From assembly GCA_028386065.3 (NCBI GenBank), contig JAKUCV010007737.1:21721-85720 (forward strand): a DNA stretch of 64,000 bases. Direction: 5' to 3'. The notes beneath the pieces were generated by a model, which was given only the letters and a program-made list of their open reading frames with translations, did no database searches and was not told the origin of the DNA. A program made the position numbers and the translations under genes. This document shows, in pieces, positions 32,923 through 43,981 of the stretch. Source of the stretch: Turnera subulata. Its lineage: Eukaryota > Streptophyta > Magnoliopsida > Malpighiales > Passifloraceae. Each line of letters begins with the position of its first letter. Within the stretch, counting starts at the first letter, position 1.

Positions 32923-33162
32923 TGAAAGGTTCTTAAACACATATATAAAAATGTGAAAGAATACTCTGCATGTTTATTGAATGGCATCAGGCTTTTATAG
33001 CCTTTACATAGATATGAAAACTAGTAATAGTCCACGCACAGCTCATGGTATCTGTTACTGACTGATTCAAAATATAATCAAATGATTCTAACTACTTGAC
33101 TCCTAATGACTAGGACTTTATTAACAAAACTACTAACAAACTTGACCTAGTCATACCTAACA
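32923..33162 (-). repeat. 5' LTR of copia 1
   Basis: The LTR starts TGTTAGGTATGACTAGG at 33162 (minus strand) and ends CCTTTCA at 32923. It is followed at once by ATCTGGTAGCGGAGCC, the primer-binding site. ATTAC at 33163-33167 is the target-site duplication. Confidence 0.95.
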
Positions 33163-33444
33163 ATTACTTGGGTGGTGCAAACCTCTATTTTTTGTAAAAA
33201 AAATTAGGTTGAGAAAAGGCTCTCCCAATTTAGGACCATGATAGATAAATTTCTAGGTTTAGTAAACTATAGAATTATAGAATAAGATTATAAAAGGCCT
33301 ACTCAATGACAGCCACAATGTCAATTATATACTAAAACAAAGTTCACTTTGTTGACCTTGACAGTATAAATAAGATATAAGTGATTGATTTGTAATTTAA
33401 TCCAGGTTTATCAGATTTTTGACTCGGTATTATCCTGTTGAGGA

Positions 33445-34318
33445 TTATCTTGTGCTAACATTCCCTGCACCCCCCCCCCCCTCAAAATTAAACCTGAGAA
33501 GATGAAATCGCCGTGAGGGAAGAGCTTTGGTTAGTATACCAGCAAACTGGCTTCCACTATTAAGAAATTGAACTTGGAGTTGCTTGTGATTGCCTCGTTC
33601 ACGAACAAAATGGTAGTCCAAGTCAACATGCTTAGAGCGAGAGTGCTGAACCGGGTTTCGACACTGATATATTGCACCAGCATTATCACGCCAAAGATTA
33701 GGAACTGGCGTTTTGATGCCATGCTCCTGCAACAGAGACTCAATCCAAATCAGTTATGCACTGCCATCTGCAAGTGCTTTGTACTCTACCTCGGTAGAGG
33801 ATCGTGCTACGGTTCGTTGCTTGCGAGATGCCCAAGAGGTAAGATTAGAGCCTAGAAACACTAAGTATCATGTTGTTGATTTGCGGTCATCAAGGTTGCG
33901 ACCCCCAATCGGCATTCGTATAAACCGAGAGGTGAGTTGTGTTGCTTGGTGTCATTAGGAGGGCATGAGAATTCGTGTGCTTGAGGTAACGCGAGATGTG
34001 TTTGACTGCCATGAAGTGCTCCTCTATTGGTTGATGCATATATTGGCTCACTTTGCCAACAATATACCTAATATCATGCCGAGTGATATCCATGTATTAT
34101 AGAAAGCCCACCAGTTTGTGGAAAAGGGTTCGATCATGGAAAGCTTTGCCATTGTGCTTTTGTAACTTTGTTGATGTAGAGGCAAGAGTTTGTAACTCCT
34201 TGAAATCATGCATCCCTGCAGTGTGCGGCAGATCATTAATGTATTTGCGCTGGGAGAGAAAGATGCCTTTAGCAGTGTACTGAACTTCGACACCAAAAAA
34301 ATAGTTGAGCCTCCTCAA
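33445..34318 (-). pseudogene. Copia 2 RNase H and connection
   Basis: Several frames read RLNYFFGVEVQYTAKGIFLS, MHQPIEEHFMAVKHISRYLK, LSVYTNADWGS (catalytic region), then NLWRDNAGAIYQCRNPVQHS, SKHVDLDYHFVRERG and FAGILTKALPSRRFHLLRF. These are the normal copia RNase H landmarks, split over at least four frames. Confidence 0.85.
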
Positions 34319-34345
34319 ACTTCTAATAGAAAATTCAGTACCAAG

Positions 34346-34882
34346 TCATGCTATCAGAGTGTTAACAAAGGATGCGTTGTTGCCTATTAAGAGAATACCA
34401 TTGACATATACCAGAGCATAAACCAGGATTGATCTATGGCTATAAATAAAGAGAGAAGTATTTGATCGAGAAATATGAAAGCCATAAGCAATTAAATAGT
34501 CACTAAGGCATTTGTACCACACTTTGGGTGCTTGCTTCAGTCCGTAGAGAGACTTCAGAAGCTTACACACATGAGTTGGTTTATCCTGGGCAATAAACCC
34601 TTGCGGTTGAGCTATGTAGACATCTTCATTAATTGTTCCATAAAGGAATACATTCTTCACATCGAGTTGGTGTACCTGCCAGTGATTAGACAGAGCATAA
34701 CTTATCACAACACAAATTGTTACAGGTTTGACAACTAGACTAAAAACTTCTTTATAGTCAATGCCATGACGTTGATGGAAGCCCTTCGCGACTAGGCACG
34801 CTTTGTATCTTTCAATGTCACCATTAGCTTTCCTCTTGATCCTGTAAACCCATTTACTACCAAGCCAGCCTATGTTTTTCAC
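34346..34882 (-). pseudogene. Copia 2 reverse transcriptase
   Basis: The frame reads KWVYRIKRKANGDIERYKAC, LVAKGFHQRHGIDYKEVFS, HQLDVKNVFLYGTINEDVYI and LKSLYGLKQAPKVWYKCLSD. The catalytic box is ALVYVNGILLIGNN, where YVDD has become YVNG, so both catalytic aspartates are lost. Confidence 0.88.
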
Positions 34883-35476
34883 TCATTCATCAACCTATAT
34901 TCATAGAAGGTTGGAAAGGAACTTGTGTCCAGGTTTGATTGCTAAGCAGGACATTAATCCCATCCTGCATAGCATCATCCTGTTCTTTGTACCTTGAAGT
35001 GTCAGAGTACGAAGTTGGTTCGGATGTTGGCACCTCGGCCTTTTGAGTGAGAAAATTAGGCGGGGAATAACATTGGATAGGCTTAGGGTTAGGCGAAGAG
35101 TCATTTGACGAGGTTGTGGTTCTAGAGTAGGGGTTGGACTAGGTGTGGTAGAAAAGTTTGGTGAACTGAGTTGGAGGCCTGTATCGGAGAAAGTCAGCTA
35201 ACAATGGGAGACAATATAGGGAGTGACATGAGAGGATGTTAGAGAGGGATGGTTGGCTGGTGTTTATGGTGGTGCCGAGGGAACATGTGGGTATGGGAGT
35301 GGTGCAGGGGTGAGAGAAAAAGAAAGTGAAGGCACATCGAAAGAAGACTTTATACCTCTGGAATTCTATACTGAACCAGTATCCGAAAAGTAAACAGATA
35401 GTGGCACAGACACCCATATTTGGAGAGAGGTGATGGAGTTTGAGTAGGCTTCAATTTGTTAAAGGTAAAAATATCT

Positions 35477-36105
35477 TCAAAGAACCGTATGTGTCTTGCA
35501 ATATACATACATTTTGTAGTTAAAATCCAAGCACTTATAGCCATGATGCATTAGACTATATCTTACAAAAACACATGGTGTGGACATAAAAGAGAAAAAA
35601 ACACATGGTGTGGACGTAAAAGAGAGTTTGTGAGTGTTGTAGGGCTGTAAGTGTGGGTAACAAAGACAACCAAATACTAGGAGAAAGGTATAACCTGGCT
35701 TGTGAGAATTAGTGACCTCATATGGAGACTTGTTATTCAAAACTTTTGTTGGTAAATGATTTATGAGGAAGACGGCAACTTTAAAAGCAATGGTCCAATA
35801 GGACAAAGGTAACTATCCCGTGGCCAGCAAGGTCAAACCAGTTTCGACTATGTGCTTGTGTCGATGCTCAATTAAACCGTTTTGTTCATGTGTATGTGGA
35901 CACATGACTTTGTGTTGAATACCTTGTTGTGTGAAAAATTTACTTAAAGACCTATACTCTCCTCCCCAATCAGTTCGTATTGATTTGATTTGGTGTTAAA
36001 GTGGCGTTCAACTCGAGCTTGAAAAAGAGAAAACACATTATAAACATCGGACTTGCGCCTTAATCGAGTAAAACTAAATATATTTGCTATAATCATGATG
36101 CAGCA
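35477..36105 (-). pseudogene. Copia 2 integrase remnant
   Basis: The minus strand reads DYSKYI, LRRKSDVYNVFSLFQARVER, IRTDWGGEY, HEQNGLIEHRHKHIVETGLT and then SYWTIAFKVAVFLINHLPTK and GYTFLLVFGCLCYPHLQPYN. It begins abruptly at DYSKYI, where foreign sequence joins at about 36105. Confidence 0.8.
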
Positions 36106-36990
36106 ACAACCCTAGAATTCCACTAGGTTCACCTCTGCAACTAATTGATCCCAAGACCTCCAATCTCCAATCAAGCTAGGGTTTAGTATTCCTATTCTTC
36201 ACCTCCTAAACTCAAAGGATTAGGCAACAAATAATGAGGAATACAAGGAGTTGATTAATCACCACAAGTAATAACACTTGATAAGAAAAAAATCAATCCT
36301 AAAGAGTAAAGTCAAGAGAATCCCTCTCTTGTTTTTGACTGAATCCCTCAATCAAGAAGCACACCAAAGGAGAGCATTTAGCTTCCTTAAAATCACTCAA
36401 ATTTCATCTATAATCTGCCTACAAACTTGATACATGGTTGGCTTTTATAGAAGCCAAAAAGCAAAGGATTGAATTTAAAATGCAAAGCATAAAACAAAAT
36501 GATTTAGCTTTCTTTTTCTTTTGTTTTCTTTAGTGCACACCAACAAACCAAATGATGAAAGTCCACTCAATCTGAATAGTGGGAATCTCCAGCTCCAAAG
36601 TGGTTTTCCAGCCTGAAATTGAACAGTAAACGCCGGCGGTGAATAGTAATTTCCGGTAGTGAATAGTGATTTCCGGCGAGAACAGTAATTTTCGGGTTGA
36701 ACGGTAAAAACGGCTACTTTTGACTTGAATCCTTTAAAATGCTCACAAACTTAGGAATCTCTTTAAATTCATTCCCGAACTTGTCCAACTTATCTTCTTG
36801 CAACTCCCGATTGACCCAAGCTTGAGCATAACGTAACATGTGATTCTTTATCTTCTTCAACCCCTGCCCTCGTGACTGGTCCTTGAGGCAAGCTAATGGC
36901 GCCATCACGATCTTGAGTTCCACTTGGAATTGGCTTGCTCGTATCAAATCATCTACAAAAACAGTAATATTTGCATCCATCAGTACTAAA
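36105..36990. mobile_element. Unclassified insertion inside copia 2 (LTR-like)
   Basis: The integrase reading stops at about 36105 and copia-like coding resumes by about 37100. The intervening sequence is AT-rich. On the minus strand it has a TATA-type GGCTTCTATAAAAGCCAACC near 36440-36460, reminiscent of an LTR promoter. A minus-strand frame (36714-37079) ends KNHMLRYAQAWVNRELQEDK, LDKFGNEFKEIPKFVSILKD; I do not recognise it. I could not find clear termini or a target-site duplication. Confidence 0.4.
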
Positions 36991-37090
36991 ATTAGGGAAA
37001 GGTACCAAAATATCACTGAAAATAAGAACCAAAGGTAAATGTAAATGGGGTTGATTTGTCTAAAGGACATGCAAGACAAGATTGAGAGAA

Positions 37091-38709
37091 AGAACTACCT
37101 GCTAGAGGAATAAAAAAATGCTAGGAAAGGTAATGTTGGACTTGAGGGTGTGGATGCCTAAGATGCCTGTGCCATATATCTTCTCTAACCTTGGACAACC
37201 GACAGTGCAAAGGAAGAGGATGTTGCAGGTTGCAAAGAGAAGACATACAAACCATTGCTACTCGCGCCTGTAATGAGGGAAATCTTGGTGGTTCGGTCCT
37301 TGGCAAAAAAAAAAATCAAGATGAAATTCGAAGAAGACGTTATTATCACGGGGTAAATTGCTGAACATAAAAGAGAGATTTAGTGATCTCAGGGATATGA
37401 AGAACATTTTTTTAAAAAGCAAAGGACGAGAGGAAGAAGAGAGATGAGAGTTACCAACACCTTAGATGGAGAGATCATGACCATTGCCAACTTGAATCGT
37501 ATCATTCCCAGTGTACTCAGGATATGGCTGAATACTATGATGATCAGGGGTGACATGATGACTGGCTCTTGTATCTAGAATCCATTGATGAACAGAGTAA
37601 GGATTAGTGACAATGTATACCGAAGGAGTAGAGGTACCATAGCGTTGATAGCAGGTATGAGAGTGTGTCCCATCCGATTGCAAAGTTGACACCATGGCCG
37701 GTTATTGTTTGTTTGGGCCTTTAAAGGATCGAGAATCATTGTACTACCGAGAGGAGCCACTATGGTTATTTCTGTCGTAGCCTCGTCAGCCTCGACCACC
37801 ACGAGATGAAATAGGAAATTGCTGGCGATGAGCAATATTGATAGAAGGTGGAAGCAGAACAAGAGTATCCTTAGAGGTAGGATCAGTAGGGGTGGACTGT
37901 TCAAGAGAAAGTGACTTGACAAGGCCATGATTAAGAAATTCATAACTCATGAGGGCACACTAAAATTTAGAGAAAGTGAATGGCTCTAGTCGAGCTGTGA
38001 TAGTCGTAGCAAGAGTTTTTAAGTCGGGATGAAGTCCTCTAATGAGTCTAATCTGAAAGTTGAGAGGAGAGAGGGCTTGACTACCAGTTGCAAGTTCATT
38101 ACAAAATTGTTTGGCACGATTCATATATTGTAACACCTGTTCATCTGGATTTTGAGAAATCTACTGAAGGGCTGTATAGATTGCCATGCAACGTACTTGA
38201 TTAGGAGAGGCAAGAGAAGATTTCAGGGCATCCAAAGCCTCTTTGGAGGCATGTTTGCCTACAACATTCGGGAACGCTTCAATAGAGAGGGAGGAATTAT
38301 TACTGCTGAGAATAGCTCGATCATGTTGAATCCAACGAGCATAAGCCAGATCAATCGAAGAACACCATCTTTACCAATGAGAGTGGAAGGTCGACAAGGG
38401 GAACAGCCGATGACATATCCTAAGACGCTCTATCCGGTTAGATAGGGCTCCATTTGAGCCCTAAAAAAAACATAAATAGTGTGAGATAATTGGATAGACA
38501 CAGAATGATGGGAATTGGTTAAGGCTGGATATTGTCTTGGATGGCAGGAATGGACGTATAAGCAGAACAAGTTGTTGAGGAACCAGTATCATTTCTGGTG
38601 TCGGTATCAATTAAGGAACCAGTAGGTGCAATATCAATGGACATGATGAAAGGGAAAACAGACTGCTAGATGTTGAGTTGGCGCGGTCAAGCGACTAGCT
38701 CCGCTACCA
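37091..38709 (-). pseudogene. Copia 2 gag, protease and pre-integrase remnants
   Basis: Pieces read EDIWHRHLRHPHPQVQHYLS (pre-integrase), QWILDTRASHHVTPDHHS (protease, where the catalytic DTG is DTR), NNRPWCQLCNRMGHT (start of a CCHC knuckle) and, above 37940, gag fragments. A 5' leader runs to the primer-binding site at about 38709. All are short and in different frames. Confidence 0.75.
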
Positions 38710-38904
38710 TATAGAATTATAAAATGAAATTATAAAAGGCCTGCTCAATGCGTAACCTGTATGTCAATTATATACTGAAACAAGTTTACACTTATAAAGA
38801 ATACATAAGATACAAGTGATGTGTTTGTAATCTAACACTATTAGGTCGTAGGCTAAGGTTTATCAGATCATTGACTAGATATTGAGGATTGTCTTGTACT
38901 AACA

Positions 38905-39120
38905 TGAACACTTATAATGGTGCAAATCTCTATTTTAAAACTTAAGCTTGTAGGCGTTTGCGCGGAAGCTTCTTAGTTTCATGTTATTGTTCCTTCATCA
39001 ACTTCGGGCAACATGCCACCTCATAAGATAAGATATCTTGTTCAAGATCCATTCTAGGTATTCAATTGTTTGGAAAAAAGAAGAGAGAGGATATGATGGG
39101 TACCAAATATACCTAAAAAA
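38905..39120. other. Intergenic spacer between copia 2 and the SINE
   Basis: The sequence is AT-rich with no ORF. The first ~40 bases (ATGGTGCAAATCTCTATTTT) resemble 33175-33202 (GTGGTGCAAACCTCTATTTT) on the other side of copia 2, which may be an old local duplication. Confidence 0.5.
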
Positions 39121-39133
39121 ACTGAATTTCATT

Positions 39134-39328
39134 GCCAACGAGGGTTGGCTTAGTTGGTTGAGGTTCAGTAAGCACTCCCATTAAGTTGAGAGTTCGAACC
39201 CCACCGACCGTCCCTCTTGATGGGTAATCTGTAAATACCACTGTAAGCGCTTGCTGAGCCCGGTGGTTTGTCCTGGCCCTGAACTGGAGGAGCCTCCCCT
39301 CAACCTAAATATTTCTATACAAAAAAAA
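39134..39328 (+). mobile_element. tRNA-derived SINE with 13-bp target-site duplication
   Basis: The element is flanked by ACTGAATTTCATT at 39121-39133 and 39329-39341. Its head has a Pol III A box TGGCTTAGTTGG (39146-39157) and a B box GTTCGAACC (39192-39200), the spacing and sequence of a tRNA-derived SINE. It ends in an A-run. It is about 195 bp long and contains TGGTTTGTCCTGGCCC near its 3' end. It should be dependent on a LINE for movement. Confidence 0.92.
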
Positions 39329-39341
39329 ACTGAATTTCATT

Positions 39342-40089
39342 TCATTGATTGAAAGTTCACGAAACGAGCGTCATGATTGCATAAAATCAGTAACTTTTTT
39401 TGAAAAAAAAAAAAAACATGCATGCATCGTGTGATACCGGATGAGAAAAAAAAAATGGAATAGCCATGTGACGGATTGGGCAGCCAAGGTTTCATTCAAA
39501 AGACGCTTCTCCCTAATGAGTATCATCACCAATTAATATTGTCCGATATTTCATTTGTGGTATGTAAAACCACAGGCTGAAGTGAAAAAGCCCAATACTA
39601 AAAAACAAGCTAGTTAGGCAGCCCATGTTTACCAGGCCTCCTAATCATATATACCGCAAAAGTAACGCCATTTCATGAGAAACGTAATGCCACTTAGAGC
39701 AGCAGTAGCTAGCTTAATAGAGCCGCTCCTTACTTGATTTGGAAAGAAACCCTGCAATACAAATAAAAACCCTTCAATCAACAACTACTCACTCCAAAAT
39801 AAAATCACCTACACATTTCTTTCTTGTCTTGTCTTGTCTTCTCTTCTCTGGCCGCAAAGATTACTTCTAATTTCCTCTATCTCAACAGCAAGGTACGCAA
39901 ATGTATCATGTTCTCTAGGCACTTGTTCAGTTAGCATCCACAAAAAAGTTACATATACTTTGTTAAGTTTTTGCACTTGATGAATGATCCGACAAACCTT
40001 TCATATATGCAGTCTTATTTTATATTCATTTACGCCGCTATATATATATATAGTCTCTAATGAGTCTTTCTTTAAATTTTTTTTTTTGC
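39342..40089 (+). other. Spacer with a possible orphan first exon
   Basis: Most of this stretch is featureless AT-rich DNA. Around 39810-39893 a pyrimidine-rich leader (TCTTGTCTTGTCTTGTCTTC) ends at CAACAGCAAG followed by GTACGCAAATG, which is a plausible 5' UTR exon and splice donor on the plus strand. No matching downstream exon was found because a LINE follows. This is suggestive only. Confidence 0.3.
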
Positions 40090-40129
40090 TGTGACTAGGT
40101 CTATTGTATATATTGATGTCGCAGTCTAG

Positions 40130-40835
40130 GGCGGAGTAGTGCCAGGATATCTGGCACGTTACGTTCGTGTACGGCGAACCAAGACGAAAGAATAGAAGAT
40201 TCTTTTTGGAGATTTTGCATTCTCTTAGGAGAGCTGATGAGAGCCCGTGGCTCATTATGGGTGACTTCAACCTGATCGGTGACGAGCTAGACAAAAGTGG
40301 AGGACGACCAGCGTCAAGATCACAGTGTATGCTCATGAAGGATCTTCAGAACAATCTCAACCTAATGGACCTTGGTTTCCATGGGAATGGATTCACATGG
40401 ACGAACAGGCAGACAGGGGAGGAAAATGTTCGTGTTCGTCTTGATAGAGCACTATGCAACCTTGAATGGAGGACCCTTTTTGATAAGTCACAGATCATGC
40501 ACGAAGCCTTACTTGGCTCAGACCACCGGCCACTGGTTCTGAAGCTGAGGGTATGGTCAAAAAAGAGGCGCAACAACTTTAAATTCGAATACCAATGGCT
40601 TGAAGTCACTGAGTGCAAACAACTGATATCGAAAGAATGGAACTGCCACTTCAGGGGCTCAAAGATGTTCAGAATGCGGAAAAAGCTCAAGCTTAGTAGC
40701 TCCCTGTTGGGGAGATGGCAGAAGCAAAATCCAAATCATCCAGGCAAGACTATTGAAGAACTGATCCTGCAACTGGAGGCTCTGCACGATCTGAATTATA
40801 CACCAAAGGTCCAACAAAAAGAAAACGAGCTTTGA
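40130..40835 (+). pseudogene. Second LINE: endonuclease C-terminal part
   Basis: The frame reads VYGEPRRKNRRFFLEILHSL, WLIMGDFNLIGDELDKSGGR, DLGFHGNGFTWTNRQTGEEN, VRVRLDRALCNLEWRTLF and LLGSDHRPLVLKLRVW. The GDFN and GSDHRPL boxes of the AP-endonuclease fold are intact. The frame stops at 40833 and is followed by a second stop before the reverse transcriptase linker resumes. Confidence 0.92.
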
Positions 40836-40892
40836 CAACAACTGGAACAGTTGTGACGAAGGGAGGAAAAGCATTGGCTGCAACGGTCACGC

Positions 40893-42610
40893 ATGAAATG
40901 GTTGCGAGAAGGGGACAAAAATACCAAGTTTTTCCACCTCTCAACAATCCAACGACGGCAGGCAAACCAGATTATCCAACTCAAGAATGCTGAAGGGAAA
41001 TGGATTAAAGAGGAGGACGAGCTTGAAGATCACATAAGGGGATATTATAGGGAGTTGTTTCAACAGGGACCAAGAACACCCAACTCACAACGGGTCAACA
41101 TGGCCCTTCAAAGGCGTGTATCGATGGAAATGAACGAGGGTCTGGTAAGGCCTGTGACAAGGGAGGAGATCAAAAGAGCCGCATTTCAACAGGACAGGCT
41201 CAAGGCACCCGGCCCTGACGGATTCTCCGGTGTCTTTTATCACCAATGGTGGAGCACTGTGGGAGATGAACTAACGGAAGTTGTCCTAAGTTTCTTTGAG
41301 AGCGGTTACCTGCTGAAAGAGCTAAATGAAACTGTTATTTGTCTACTGCCTAAGGAACAAAGCCCCACTACAATCGCCCAATATAGGCCCATCAGTCTAT
41401 GTAATTTTTGTTACAAAGTCATCTCGAAAGTCATGTTGAATAGACTAAAGCCGATTCTTGGGCAGTTGATCTCGGAGGAACAAGCTGCTTTCGTACCAGG
41501 AAGAGCTATACAAGATGACATTATCATTGCCCATGAGGCTTACCATGGCCTGAGATTAGCAAAATCGAAGACAAAGTTCAACATGGCAATCAAGATCGAC
41601 ATGAGTAAGGCATACGACCGGGTGGATTGGTGATTTTTGCAAAAGGCACTCAGGAATTGGGGTTCTGTGAGCAGTGGATCTCATGGACTATGCAGGTCGT
41701 TACCTCGGTCAGCTACTCTGTATTGATCAATGGCGCGAGGTCTGAAAAATTCTTCCCATCGAAAGGTCTAAGACAGGGAGACCCTTTGTCCCCTTATCTC
41801 TTCATATTGGTCCAGGAAGTGCTCTCGAAAATGATTGCCAATGCAAAGAGTGATGGGGAAATTGATGGATACCAAATAAAGGCTTCTTGCCCGGCCATCT
41901 CCCACATCATCTTCGCTGATGATTTACTACTTTTTAGCAAAGCTTGCGTTGCTGAGGCAAAGGTCCTGAAACATATCCTACAGGATTATTACCAGGCTTC
42001 GGGCCAAATAATTAATATGTCCAAGTCGAGCATTGTTTTTAGCAAGAACACCCCAGGGCACATAAGACAAGCGATCGTTGAGGAAATGGGGATCAGGGCA
42101 GCACATGCGCAAGAGATGTACCTAGGTCTTCCCACCTCTTGGGGGAGATCTCGTTTTGAGGTAATGAAATACTTGTTGCACCGAGTTCACAAGAAGACTA
42201 TGGCGTGGAAACAAATGTATCTAACACAAGTGGGTAGAGAGATTCTACTAAAGTCAGTGGTCACAGCGATACCTACCTACGCGATGTCGTGTTTTCAAAT
42301 GCCAGCCAAATTCGTCAAGGATTTCAACAAGAAAGTTAGGCAATTTTGGTGGCGTTACAACAAGGAGGACCGTGGAGTACACTGGGTCAAGTGGGACATG
42401 CTTACACTGCCTAAAGGGCTGGGCGGAATGGGTTTCAAGGATCTCAAACTTTTTGACCAAGCGCTTCTCACGAGACAAGTGTGGAGACTACTAACGAAAC
42501 CAGACGCTCTGCAGGCAAGGGTTCTTAAAGGAATTTACTTTCCCAATGATACTTTCCAGAACAGCAAGATTGGAGGCTCTCCATCATGGGCATGGAGGAG
42601 TTTTTTTTGA
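40893..42610 (+). pseudogene. Second LINE: reverse transcriptase
   Basis: Two overlapping frames (40893-41633 and 41627-42610) read RLKAPGPDGFSGVFYHQWWS, QYRPISLCNFCYKVISKVML, AAFVPGRAIQDDIIIAHEAY, KIDMSKAYDRVDW, then KGLRQGDPLSPYLFILVQEV and SHIIFADDLLLFSKA. Motif A and the FADD box are intact. A stop and frameshift at 41631-41640, just after motif A, separate the pieces. The C-terminal part (VRQFWWRYNKEDRGVHWVKW) follows in frame. Confidence 0.93.
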
Positions 42611-43141
42611 TGCAAAGATCTAATTACCAAAGGTATGAGGTGGAATGTGCAGTCTGGTCGCTCGATTCGGATCTGGGATGACGCTTGGATTCCCTCCATC
42701 CCTGGGTTTCGGCCAACAACACTAAAGCCGGAGGGATGCACACTCACATGGGTGCATTAACTAATGCACTCTGACATATGAGGATGGGATGAGGAGCTGT
42801 TGAAGACACTTTTCTCGATGTACGATGTTGAACACATACTTGGGATTCCTGTGCCATTTACAGAAAAGGAAGATAGATTGGTTTGGCACAATGATAAACG
42901 TGGAGAGTACACGGTAAACGGTGGCTATGGTACCCTCACGGCTGATAAGCTTAGGATAGCAAACATGACAAGAGCGTCGTCATCCTCACCCCAGGTGAAC
43001 TGGGAACAACTTTGGGGATTGGACTTGGTACCCAAGGTGAAAAACTTTATGTGGAGGGCCCTAAATGATGCTCTCCCCACGCTGGAAGCTCTCGCTAAGA
43101 GGAAAATTGTACAGGACACAAAGTGTACAATTTGTCTTTAG
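42611..43141 (+). pseudogene. Second LINE: connection and zf-RVT
   Basis: After a stop at 42608, the sequence continues with RWNVQSGRSIRIWDDAWIPS in another frame, then 42800-43141 with LVWHNDKRGEYTVNGGYGTL, NWEQLWGLDLVPKVKNFMWR and a partial zinc site TKCTICL. A TAG at 43139 separates it from the rest of the domain. Confidence 0.85.
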
Positions 43142-43981
43142 CATGAGGAAATGCTTGAACATACAATCTTCTTTTGTCATCACTCACGGGCTGCATGGTT
43201 TAAAAGCATGCTTGGCTTACGACCTCAGGAGATTGGCTTTCAGGGCTTCAAAATGTGGTGGTGCGAACTGATGCAGAACTGGGGTCGTTCTAAACCAGAC
43301 CTACTTCTACTTGCTGCGAATACCTGCTGGGAAATATGGAAGGATAGAAACAATGCTACTCTGGGGAATGATCACATCCACCCAGAAAGAGTAACATTAA
43401 GGGCACATCGTTTGTCTGTCCAACTGCCTCGGCAGCGACAAACGCCACTTGTGGAAAGCCCAGATGTGTGTGTGGAGACAAAACAGTGGACACCTCCCAA
43501 CCAAGGATGGTTTAAGGTGAACTGCGATGCAACAATGGAAAAGGGTTCTACAACAGCAGGCATTGGGATCGTTATCAGGGACCATGCAGGAAGGGTTGTG
43601 GAGACTCTAACATCAAAAAAGAAATGTGGCTCTGTTCTGGCTGCTGAAGCATGGAGCATTCGGCTCGGAATTGACATGGCCTTACGATTGGGTTGCTCAC
43701 AAATCCAGGTGGAATCTGACTCTCTTTTGGCTGTGCGCGAGATAAATAATGCTGAGGAGCATGCTCTCCCAGTATGGGAATTGGAGGCTTTAATCGCTGA
43801 TATTAGGCACCTAGTTCGTAGTTTTTTGAATTGTAAGGTAAAGCATGTGTTTAGGAGTGCTAACAGCGCGGCAGATTGTCTCGCCAAATATGCTACTAAA
43901 CACTGCGTTTTTTGCCTGGGAGTTGCTCAACCCAGTGAATTTTGTAACATCATAGAGAGGGAATCTCCCTCCTTTCAGTGA
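43142..43981 (+). pseudogene. Second LINE: zf-RVT end and RNase H
   Basis: The open frame reads MLEHTIFFCHHSRAAWFKSM (completing the zinc site), then a full RNase H: GWFKVNCDATMEKGSTTAGI, GIVIRDHAGRVVETL, VLAAEAWSIRLGIDMALRLG, IQVESDSLLAVREINN and FRSANSAADCLAKYAT. All four acidic positions (D, E, D, D) are present. This domain alone is intact over ~830 bp. Confidence 0.92.

Larger units (their letters stand above)
28558..33162 (-). mobile_element. Copia LTR retrotransposon, complete structure (copia 1)
   Basis: The element has two LTRs (28558-28799 and 32923-33162) and runs on the minus strand. Its duplication ATTAC is seen at 28553-28557 and 33163-33167, with the original left copy at 16770-16774. 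The 5' LTR is followed by TGGTAGCGGAGCC, a variant initiator-Met primer site. A purine tract (AAGAGAGGTAT) precedes the 3' LTR. The domain order is gag, protease, integrase, reverse transcriptase and RNase H, as in Ty1/copia. By eye the LTRs differ at about eight substitutions and two single-base indels, so the insertion is not very old. Stops and frameshifts inactivate pol. Confidence 0.95.
33268..38904 (-). mobile_element. Decayed copia retrotransposon (copia 2)
   Basis: LTR-like ends of ~194 bp at 33268-33460 and 38710-38904 share ATAAAAGGCCTRCTCAATG, TGTCAATTATATACT and GGTTTATCAGAT. On the minus strand the right LTR is followed by TGGTAGCGGAGCTAG, a Met-tRNA primer variant like that of copia 1. 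A C-run/purine tract (GGGGGGGGGGGGTGCAGGGAA on the minus strand, 33465-33485) lies at the 3' end. Gag, protease, integrase, reverse transcriptase and RNase H remnants lie between in the right order. Flanks TAAAC and TGAAC could be a one-mismatch duplication. Many stops and frameshifts, and an internal insertion, show that it is older than copia 1. Confidence 0.88.

Noticed and set aside
33163..33267. Resemblance between flanks of copia 2 (GGTGCAAACCTCTATTTT and GGTGCAAATCTCTATTTT)
   Set aside because: The similarity is only about 25 bases and lies at different distances from the LTR ends, so it cannot be called a target-site duplication. Noted in the spacer entry only.
39146..39200. A tRNA gene (A and B boxes present)
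   Set aside because: The sequence between and after the boxes does not fold into a tRNA cloverleaf, and the flanking 13-bp duplications and A-run identify a SINE.
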